Of a DNA stretch of 64,000 bases, positions 41,017 to 48,068 are shown piece by piece. A program made the translations under genes and the position numbers. Below the pieces are notes generated by a model. That model made no database searches. It was not told the DNA's origin and saw nothing but the letters and a program-made list of their open reading frames with translations. Origin of the DNA: an uncultured Chthonomonadaceae bacterium (GTDB lineage: Bacteria > Armatimonadota > Fimbriimonadia > Fimbriimonadales > Fimbriimonadaceae). Within the stretch, counting starts at the first letter, position 1. Every line of letters begins with the position of its first letter. The DNA lies in contig CAMLDW010000006.1 in assembly GCA_946479035.1 (NCBI GenBank), positions 1 through 64,000 of the forward strand. The letters run 5' to 3'.

Positions 41017-41177
41017 GCGGCCTTGGTCGCGTCAGACTCAATGGCCCGGGCGAGGCGGCGGATGGCTGAGTGGAAGACGGGGGTGTCCTGCTCGGCGCTC
41101 TGGAGGCACCGCATTAAGATTTCGTACGCCTCTTCGTGGGTCAGTTCGACCTTGACAATCCCTGTCTGCCGCTCCAT
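41013..41177 (-). CDS. small protein of unknown function (54 residues)
   Basis: An ATG at 41177 opens a 54-residue frame ending at 41013, reading [20 protein letters not shown] at the start and then [20 protein letters not shown]. It looks like one beta strand followed by two amphipathic helices, with regular heptad-like leucines and a conserved-looking [11 protein letters not shown] turn. No signal peptide or membrane segment is present. Codon use is typical of neighbouring genes (GC-rich third positions). It lies between the oxidoreductase gene and the divergent barrel protein gene. Function is unknown. That it is a gene is supported by its composition and fit into the gap, not by similarity I can prove. 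Confidence 0.6.
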   Translation of the reverse strand: MERQTGIVKVELTHEEAYEILMRCLQSAEQDTPVFHSAIRRLARAIESDATKAA

Positions 41178-41335
41178 CTCAAAGCAGATTCTCGGCTAGA
41201 AATTTGCCTTTCTTGAACCTAATCGGGAAACCTCGCAACATTGCGGACGTCTAGCCTAGTAGAGACTGGCAAGATGTTCAGGGGAAGGCTGGGACGCAAG
41301 GATGCGTCGGCTGGGGGTGGGCCCAGCACTCTTGT

Positions 41336-41357
41336 TAGGCTCAATTGAGTCTATAAT
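41336..41357 (+). promoter_or_regulatory. palindrome abutting a consensus -10 box upstream of the barrel protein gene
   Basis: AGGCTCAATTGAGTCT (41336-41351), a near-perfect palindrome, ends directly at TATAAT (41352-41357). A protein bound there would sit between the -35 and -10 and block polymerase. The ATG is 28 bp from the start of the -10. Confidence 0.55.
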
Positions 41358-41379
41358 CAGGATAGAGAACCTGTTTGTG

Positions 41380-44300
41380 ATGCCGAAAACAGCGCTGAAG
41401 CGATGGATCGCACTGGCGGCTGCGGCGACTCCGGTCGTTGCTCCGGCGCAGGTCGCGTTGCCCATTGGACAGGACCAGCAGGGGCAGGCAGCTGCCCTGG
41501 AACTGGGTGGCCGGTCCTCGATGGACCTCATCCGACTCGATGGCAGCCGGTTCAGCTTCCCGCTACGGTTTGCGCACGTGCGCGCCGGCTCTGAGCGCGT
41601 GGAGCTCGACGGCCAGGCGCTGGTCAAGGACAAGGACTACTCGATCGATTACGCGACTGGCGCGATCTACATGATGCGCGCGTTCCGCGCCGGACAGTTC
41701 ATCCGCGTGCAGTACAAGTACGACGAAAAGGCCGACCAAGTGGGGACTTTCGCGGCGAAGAACGGGCAGTCCACGGGGTTCTCTGGGCTCAAGCTCGAGT
41801 TCAACCCTCAGGCGGCGTTCTATCTTGGGATGGGGATGACGGAGCGGCTGAGCGACGGCACGGTACTCAGTTCCAACGTGTACGGGATGTCGAACGCATA
41901 CACGCTCGGCGGCGGAAAGCTCACAGGACTGATGATGGTCGGCGAGCGACTGCAGTCGAACGCGCAGAGCATGCTCGGCGACTATGGGGCGGGCCAGCAC
42001 CAAAAGGACGACGGAAAGGGCAAGGCGATCATCCAGAACTACCAGTCCGGCGCCCTCGGTGGGAAGTTTGCGTTCGACTATCAGGACGTGGACTCTCGAT
42101 TTGCAGGGTTCGATGCGCTGAAGGCGAACGGCTTGAACGACCAGCAGGTCGACCAGGTTCGAAAGGAGCGAGGAATGAAGCGCACCGGAGTAAGCCTTCA
42201 GGACCTTGGGATCGGCGGAATGAAGTTCAGCAGCGCGTTCCGGACGGTCGGCGACGCGAACGGTTCGATCAACTGGCGGAGCTACGGTTTCAAGTCCGGC
42301 GGGCTGGGGTTCGTTTGGGACGCGCAGAAAGTAGACAGTGCGTTCACGCGGTTCAACGACCTTCGCGAGGCCGACAGGCAGGTGCTGCAGAACGAGCGCG
42401 GGCTCGACCGCCAGCTCATGCACGCCGGCTATGCGTTCGGCGGCGGGAAGCTTTCGTACAACACGTTCAGCCTGACGGACAACAAGAACGGGTTCTCACG
42501 GACCGAATACGGCCTGGACACTGCGGGCCTCAAGCTCGGCTTTTACGACCAAACGATCGACCCAGGATTCAGCCGGTTCAACGGTCTGCGGCCGCAGTAC
42601 GACGACCAGACCAAGTTCGACGTGGGACAGCTCCAGCGGGAGTCGGGGATGGATCGCCGGGGAATGACTGCGCAACTGAGCAAGTTCGGCGGCGCGTTCA
42701 ACTTTTCTTCTCAAAGCATCTCAACGGGCGGCCTTGGGTTTAAGGCTGAAGACTTGAACGCGAAGGCCGGCCGGCTATCCGTCGACTACGTCAAGCGCGA
42801 AGTCGATCCCGGATTCGCCAAGCTCGGCAACCTGTCTCAGGCGGAGGCGGCGGCGGACGTCAAGTCGATCGCGGAGATGGTCAACCCCGGACAGTGCCCC
42901 AAGGGACAGGACGTGCCGATGTTCTTCCAGAGCGCGGGGATCGACCGCGAGCTTTGGCGCGTCGGCTTCGACTTTGGCGGTGGGGTCAAGATGCGCGCAG
43001 ACGACCTCTCGATCGAGGGCCAGCAGGGCGAGCTGATGTCGCAGGTCTACATGCTCACCGGGCCGAAGTACAACTTCAGCTATCGAGGCACGAACGTCGG
43101 TAGCCAGTTCAGTGAGATCACGCGGCTGACGACGTCAGAGCAAGAGGTGTTCGGCATCGACCGCGGGCTCAAGAAGAGCGACCTGAGCTTTAGCGCGCTG
43201 GTGGACAAGAACAGCAAGTTCGAGTACTCGCAGATGAACGCGGGGATCGGCGATGCGGGCGCAATGCGGCAGATGTTCGCATACAAGGCCAAGGGGTGGG
43301 ACGTGAACTGGTCTCGGCGCAGCGTCGACCCGACCTTCAGCCAGGTCGGCCAGATCATGGATCCGGAAAGGGCGGCCTTGACCGGGCTCATGGGCTTCGA
43401 CCAGACGAACCTAGTGGCGAACGTGAGCCTAATACCTGGTCTGGCTCTGAAGCTGAACTGGGCGGACGCCGCCGGCATCCAGACCGACGAAGAGAGGCAC
43501 TGGCGCGAGTCGCAGGTCGACTGGAAGCTGGCGGGGAACACGACGATCAGCGCGTACCGCGCAGAACAGCTCTACAAGGACGAGAGCTCGACTTCGATGG
43601 ACCGACAGTTCGACAGGCTGCTGCTGCAGCACGACCTTGGTCGCTTTGGGATCATCTCGCTTTTGCAGGAGCACAGGACTTTCGACGGCGACCAGGACAC
43701 GAACCCTGACTCGCTGATGCAGAAGGTCGCTTACCAGGCGAACCTGAACAAGACGACGCAGTTCCAGACTGAGCAGAGCGACACTCGGTTCGACAACGGC
43801 TCTCACGAAGCGGCCACGACCAACACGGTGAGCACCCAGGTGACGAACCGCCTAGGCGTGAGCCTCACGGACACGAAGGTCGTGAGGGACGGTGACACGC
43901 CCGACTCGGCCAAGCGCAACTACGGCTTTTGGTACGACTTTGGGAAGAACGTCCGGCTCAGCTATGGCGAGGCCCGCGATCTGAGCGACCCGCTGAACGC
44001 GACGAAGAACGAAAAGCTCTCGCTCTCGCCCGGGCAGTTCGCCGGGATCGACGTCAAGAGCCTGCAGTACACGCACGACATGTGGGACGGCAAGCGGAAC
44101 CTCTCATCGGGCAACGTGAACCTCAAGACCGTCAAGCCGCTCGAGTTCGGCGGCATGAGCAACATCGAGTTCTTCTATGTCGCGGACACGCTGCGCGACA
44201 TGGACCAGTGGAAGAAGGAGAACCGCAGCATGGGGCTCACGGGCAAGCTCGGCGAGTTCGGGATGGGGATCGGATATCGCAGCCAGACGGTTCCGAACGG

Positions 44301-44889
44301 CGACCGGGCAATCGACCGCGTTTTCTCGTTCAACTCCGATTCGACAGGAAAGGCGGCGATCCGAGCCGTCATGAACTACGACCTGCGGACGATGCCGAAC
44401 GACAAGAACGTCGCGATCCGTGACCTCAAGTTCATCGCCAAGCTTTGGGACGACTGGTCGCTCGAGAACTCGATCATGACCAACCCCCTGAAGGCGGACA
44501 ACAACGCCCTTCTCGGTGGGGTCGCCCAGGACACGCGGATCAACAACTGGCGGATCAACTATCTGGGCAGCCCGAACACGAAGGCTGGCTTCGTCTTCGA
44601 GGAGCTGATGAACGACAGGACGAGCATGCTTCAGCGGAAAGTCGGTCTTGACCTGACGCTGTTCGCGAAGAACCCGTCGCCGCTGACCCTGGGCTACCGC
44701 TCGGTGCTGACCGACGGGGTCGGGCCCCGGAGCACGTCTTACGAGTTCTATCTGCGGTTCGACCAGAGGCCGGGCGCGAACCAGTCGCTGAGCTTCATGC
44801 TCGGCAACATGAACTACGCCGGTTTCCGGCCCAGCGGGCACGCCCTGCAAGACTGGTCCATGCGGCTCGACTACGGCATCCGGTTCTAG
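41380..44889 (+). CDS. large repeat-containing putative outer-membrane beta-barrel protein
   Basis: A 1169-residue protein that I do not recognise. The ATG at 41380 gives a signal peptide (TALKRWIALAAAATPVVAPA followed by Q). Residues 45-115 form a small beta domain (DLIRLDGSRFSFPLRFAHVR, DYSIDYATGAIYMM). From about 235 to 720 six imperfect units of 75-95 residues repeat the pattern (V/I)D-xx-F-xx-(F/L)-xx-L ... RG(M/L)-x-R; examples are VDSAFTRFNDLRE, IDPGFSRFNGLRP and VDPGFAKLGNLSQ. Alternating polar/hydrophobic strands with aromatic ends continue to the C-terminus, which finishes MRLDYGIRF, an outer-membrane-type terminal Phe strand. It probably sits in the outer membrane. A TATAAT promoter with an overlapping palindrome controls it. 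Confidence 0.75.
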   Translation: MPKTALKRWIALAAAATPVVAPAQVALPIGQDQQGQAAALELGGRSSMDLIRLDGSRFSFPLRFAHVRAGSERVELDGQALVKDKDYSIDYATGAIYMMRAFRAGQFIRVQYKYDEKADQVGTFAAKNGQSTGFSGLKLEFNPQAAFYLGMGMTERLSDGTVLSSNVYGMSNAYTLGGGKLTGLMMVGERLQSNAQSMLGDYGAGQHQKDDGKGKAIIQNYQSGALGGKFAFDYQDVDSRFAGFDALKANGLNDQQVDQVRKERGMKRTGVSLQDLGIGGMKFSSAFRTVGDANGSINWRSYGFKSGGLGFVWDAQKVDSAFTRFNDLREADRQVLQNERGLDRQLMHAGYAFGGGKLSYNTFSLTDNKNGFSRTEYGLDTAGLKLGFYDQTIDPGFSRFNGLRPQYDDQTKFDVGQLQRESGMDRRGMTAQLSKFGGAFNFSSQSISTGGLGFKAEDLNAKAGRLSVDYVKREVDPGFAKLGNLSQAEAAADVKSIAEMVNPGQCPKGQDVPMFFQSAGIDRELWRVGFDFGGGVKMRADDLSIEGQQGELMSQVYMLTGPKYNFSYRGTNVGSQFSEITRLTTSEQEVFGIDRGLKKSDLSFSALVDKNSKFEYSQMNAGIGDAGAMRQMFAYKAKGWDVNWSRRSVDPTFSQVGQIMDPERAALTGLMGFDQTNLVANVSLIPGLALKLNWADAAGIQTDEERHWRESQVDWKLAGNTTISAYRAEQLYKDESSTSMDRQFDRLLLQHDLGRFGIISLLQEHRTFDGDQDTNPDSLMQKVAYQANLNKTTQFQTEQSDTRFDNGSHEAATTNTVSTQVTNRLGVSLTDTKVVRDGDTPDSAKRNYGFWYDFGKNVRLSYGEARDLSDPLNATKNEKLSLSPGQFAGIDVKSLQYTHDMWDGKRNLSSGNVNLKTVKPLEFGGMSNIEFFYVADTLRDMDQWKKENRSMGLTGKLGEFGMGIGYRSQTVPNGDRAIDRVFSFNSDSTGKAAIRAVMNYDLRTMPNDKNVAIRDLKFIAKLWDDWSLENSIMTNPLKADNNALLGGVAQDTRINNWRINYLGSPNTKAGFVFEELMNDRTSMLQRKVGLDLTLFAKNPSPLTLGYRSVLTDGVGPRSTSYEFYLRFDQRPGANQSLSFMLGNMNYAGFRPSGHALQDWSMRLDYGIRF

Positions 44890-47639
44890 TTCTGACCAGC
44901 CGCCGCTTGCCTGAGATCTGAAACACGGATCGAAGCGCGCTTGCTCTCGTCGACGATTCTTACAAGGTAGGTTCGCCCGGTTCCTCGGGCGAGGTCCCAC
45001 ACGACCTCTTCTCTGCCGTCCGACTTCATTGTCGCGGACAAGACCGGGACTCCGAGAGAGAGGTCCACAAGCTCGACGCGCGTCCCCTTGTCGACTCTTC
45101 CGTTCAGGGCAAACCTAATCGTGGGCCGCGATAATAGGAAGCGTTGGGACTCGATGACGCCGGTGAGGCCCTCGTTCCGTCCTCCCCTACCGTCGTCGGC
45201 AGTGTCAAGAGCCTGTGCAGTGAGCGCGGTGACGTCCGAAAGACCGTTCAGCCACCGCCAGCCCATCGGCCACTGCGCGGTCGGTGCTGGCGGGCCGACA
45301 AGAAGCGCCGTTGCCGGGACTGAGAGCGGTAACCCGGCGTAGGAGCCGACAAACGAAACGGGACCCTTTGAAAGCTGTTGTTGCGTCACGCGGGCACCAA
45401 GGCCCGTGGGGAAGAACTCAGCCTTCGTGCTCGTACCATCGGCGAATACAAACTCGCCGTGCAGCTTCTCGGTCGCGTCCGTCACGGTGAACCCAGGAAG
45501 CGCGACGACGGCGAGCCCTGTTGTGTCCTGCTCGAGAACGAGCGCCCGGATCGCGGGAGCGCGGGTCGGGTCGGAGCCTTGGGTCCGCAGGCCCGAGGAG
45601 GCGTCCACGAGCTCGTACGGGAAAGTGCCTTCGAACGCGACTGGGTTCCGCGAAAAGGCGCTCTGTGGAGCGCCTTGGCCATCGAACTCCATGCCGTCTA
45701 GGCCGAGCAGCCAGCCAGACTTGGCGCGGTAGCAAGAACCGAACTGGCTGAGCACGTCCGCCGCCGACGTCAGGGTCTGGCCGACCCCCTCTGCTATTCC
45801 GCGCCAAGCGCCAAAGCCCGACTGCCCATCGCTGCCGAACCACGCCGCAGAGCGGTTGAGGGCTATAGACGCAGGCAGGAACAGCCCCACGACGCCAGTG
45901 GACTCGTGGTTGAAGAGCGCAAGCGGGCTGCGAAGCGCGGCGAGGGAGCGGGCGCACAGGACCGGGTCATCGAGCGCGATCGACGCTGCGAGCAGGTCGT
46001 TGGTGTAGTTCGACTGGGCCTCTTCCAGCAAGTGGTCCCCGACGAACGCGCCAAAGAGCTCGACACCGGAGACCGTGACGGGCTGCCAGAGGGCCTGGTA
46101 AAGGAAAAGGGCCTCGACGAGCCTCCTTGCTGCGCGGTGTGAGGGCCCGTCCGCTTCGCGGGCGAGGAAGAGCGCCAGCGAGACGGTCTCGATGCTTGGC
46201 CGTTCGAACGAACCTGTGCATTCATCGGCAAGGTCCAGGAGCTCCTGCTTTGAGGCCGCCAAGCGCGCACCTGCGAGCTTCTTGAGCTCCGAGTCCTCCA
46301 CGGCAGAGCTCCGCGCGAACGCCTGAAGGAAGAGCGCCGTGGGGCCCTCTATCTTGGAGGCCATCAATGACCTCGCAGAGTCCTCGACTTGCTCGACGAG
46401 GCGGCTGTTTCGCGCATAGAAAAAGCCCTCTGCATAGGCGAGCTTCCATCGTGCGGTTACTGCCTCGCTCGTGCTGTCCCTTGGCCCAAAGTGCCAAGCG
46501 TTCTTCTCGGTATCGAACGCGGTCGCAGTCTTGCCATCTTGTTTCGGGGCGGAACACACGAGGTTCATGACCTCGTCCGCGTGCTCGCTCCACGAGTCTT
46601 GCCGCAAACGGTCGCCCCACCAGCGCAGGCCCCATGCAAACCGCGCGATGTTCCCGTCGGTCGTGAGCTTGGCGAGCCCGTCAGCGCCTTTGGGGGCGCG
46701 CAGATCGCTGCCAGCCGATTTGATCGTCCACCAGAGGCCCGGCTTTTCCGGTGCGCCTGGTTCCTCCTCTTCCTCCCCGCCTCCGGACTCTAGCGCGTAG
46801 GTCGGCTTGGTGTAATAACGGAACGGGACGACCTGGGGAAGTGGTTTCATGGCGCGCTGGGTGCCGTACTTCGACCAGACGAACCGATTGAGCTCATCGA
46901 GGGCAGTGTCTTGGCGCGCGACGAGGAGGTCGAACTTCCACGAAAACTGAGTCGCTCCGCTCAGGTCGCGGTCCACAAGCCTGGGCGCCCATTCCGCGTC
47001 GCGGTCGTAGGACGCGAAACCATAGGCCAGGATCGCCGCGGGAGAGACCCTTCCGTCGTTCTTGAGCAGGAGTACTGGCGGCATGGGCCGGTTGCGCTCG
47101 AGGTCGCTGACGTCCGGAAGGAGGGCCAACGAGAAACTGCCGCCTGAAACGAGCGAGATGGGCATTGCGAGGCGCTCGGTGGTCGCGATGCCTGTTTGGC
47201 CACCTGGCGGCATAAAGCGGCCCGTCGCCCTCGTCGGGACCTTGTTCGGGGCGAGCGCAACGCCGAACAAGGCGTCATGCCGAGGAGCGGTCTGAGGCTC
47301 GGCCGTGACCTCGATCGCGAGCACGTGTCCGCTCGCTGGGACGTGGACCGAGCAAGAGAACGAGCCGCCCTTTAGCAGGATGCCGTCGGCTGTCGCTTCG
47401 GCGCGATCGAGCCCGAGCCCGCCCAACGAGCGCAACAGAGGGTCATTGGTCTTTGCGGCCGTGTGGGTCGACGAGACTGCGACGACCGTCTGAATGCCGC
47501 CTTGCTCGACCACGAATAGCTCGAGCGCTACTTTGCTCCCCTGTCTCACGGCCCGGACACCCACGTCGTGCCCCTCAAAAGCGGCGACCGCTGGGGGCAC
47601 GTGCGAGGAGGCGATCAGCGCCGGGAGAATTGCGATCAT
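44886..47639 (-). CDS. large exported protein of unknown function
   Basis: A 917-residue protein with a signal-like N-terminus (MIAILPALIASSHVPPAVAA). The first 250 residues are beta-rich (VRAVRQGSKVALELFVVEQG, GHVLAIEVTAEPQ). The middle 300 residues are helical with Trp-rich segments (FAWGLRWWGDRLRQDSWSEH), resembling alpha/alpha-barrel or hydrolase-like helical domains. The C-terminal 350 return to beta strands, ending VVWDLARGTGRTYLVRIVDE. This three-part layout recalls carbohydrate-active or adhesive secreted proteins, but no catalytic motif is recognised. It converges on the barrel protein gene with a 4-bp overlap of coding ends. TAGAAT begins 13 nt before the ATG at 47639. Confidence 0.75.
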   Translation of the reverse strand: MIAILPALIASSHVPPAVAAFEGHDVGVRAVRQGSKVALELFVVEQGGIQTVVAVSSTHTAAKTNDPLLRSLGGLGLDRAEATADGILLKGGSFSCSVHVPASGHVLAIEVTAEPQTAPRHDALFGVALAPNKVPTRATGRFMPPGGQTGIATTERLAMPISLVSGGSFSLALLPDVSDLERNRPMPPVLLLKNDGRVSPAAILAYGFASYDRDAEWAPRLVDRDLSGATQFSWKFDLLVARQDTALDELNRFVWSKYGTQRAMKPLPQVVPFRYYTKPTYALESGGGEEEEEPGAPEKPGLWWTIKSAGSDLRAPKGADGLAKLTTDGNIARFAWGLRWWGDRLRQDSWSEHADEVMNLVCSAPKQDGKTATAFDTEKNAWHFGPRDSTSEAVTARWKLAYAEGFFYARNSRLVEQVEDSARSLMASKIEGPTALFLQAFARSSAVEDSELKKLAGARLAASKQELLDLADECTGSFERPSIETVSLALFLAREADGPSHRAARRLVEALFLYQALWQPVTVSGVELFGAFVGDHLLEEAQSNYTNDLLAASIALDDPVLCARSLAALRSPLALFNHESTGVVGLFLPASIALNRSAAWFGSDGQSGFGAWRGIAEGVGQTLTSAADVLSQFGSCYRAKSGWLLGLDGMEFDGQGAPQSAFSRNPVAFEGTFPYELVDASSGLRTQGSDPTRAPAIRALVLEQDTTGLAVVALPGFTVTDATEKLHGEFVFADGTSTKAEFFPTGLGARVTQQQLSKGPVSFVGSYAGLPLSVPATALLVGPPAPTAQWPMGWRWLNGLSDVTALTAQALDTADDGRGGRNEGLTGVIESQRFLLSRPTIRFALNGRVDKGTRVELVDLSLGVPVLSATMKSDGREEVVWDLARGTGRTYLVRIVDESKRASIRVSDLRQAAAGQN

Positions 47640-47646
47640 CGAAGAG

Positions 47647-47652
47647 ATTCTA
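47647..47652 (-). promoter_or_regulatory. -10 box for the 917-residue protein gene
   Basis: TAGAAT on the minus strand, first base 13 nt before the ATG at 47639; no ribosome-binding site follows. Confidence 0.4.
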
Positions 47653-47876
47653 CTTGCCGCATGGCTGGCTGACTTGTTCTGCGCTGGCAGTAAGGGCGGT
47701 CAGGCAGATGTGCTGGCTAGGGCCGGTACTGGCTGGCAAATCGACTGCCAGGAATGAGACCGTCAGCAAGGGTGCTTGAGTTCAACCAAAGCCCGGTAAG
47801 GCTCGCGGGACTGGCATGGTTGCGCCGCGCGGGGCGGTGGAACGTAGAGCTAGGGAGAGCTTGGTGCAGGTTGGAA

Positions 47877-47978
47877 ATGGTCTATTCACTCGTTGCAGTT
47901 GCCATAGCGGTCGCATCCATCATGGGTGCATGGGGTTTGACGAAAGAGGCCCTGAAGAAGACAGAGCCAGAGTCATAA
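47877..47978 (+). CDS. possible 33-residue membrane microprotein
   Basis: An ATG at 47877, preceded by AGGTTGGA, opens a 33-codon frame reading MVYSLVAVAIAVASIMGAWG then LTKEALKKTEPES. That is one transmembrane helix followed by a short charged cytoplasmic tail. An intrinsic terminator lies 31 bp after the stop, separating it from the ABC exporter gene, which argues that something upstream is transcribed as its own unit. A longer frame from 47754 is open but not protein-like. Reality as a gene is uncertain. It could instead be a leader for the exporter. Confidence 0.4.
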   Translation: MVYSLVAVAIAVASIMGAWGLTKEALKKTEPES

Positions 47979-48008
47979 TCGTCGACCACACGACGTGAGT
48001 CCTTGGAG

Positions 48009-48040
48009 CGGCCCCCGGAAACGGGGGCCGTTTCGCTTTA
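48009..48040 (+). terminator. intrinsic terminator between the microprotein ORF and the ABC exporter
   Basis: A perfect 9-bp stem, CGGCCCCCG (48009-48017) with CGGGGGCCG (48022-48030), capped by a GAAA tetraloop and followed by TTTCGCTTTA. Confidence 0.8.
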
Positions 48041-48068
48041 TGGCGGGTCTGCCAGAATCTGTGCCGAC

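Noticed and set aside
48003..48068. Earlier start for the ABC exporter at 48003
   Set aside because: These codons overlap the terminator hairpin (48009-48030) and encode sequence unlike the exporter N-terminus; GTG 48069 fits the family.
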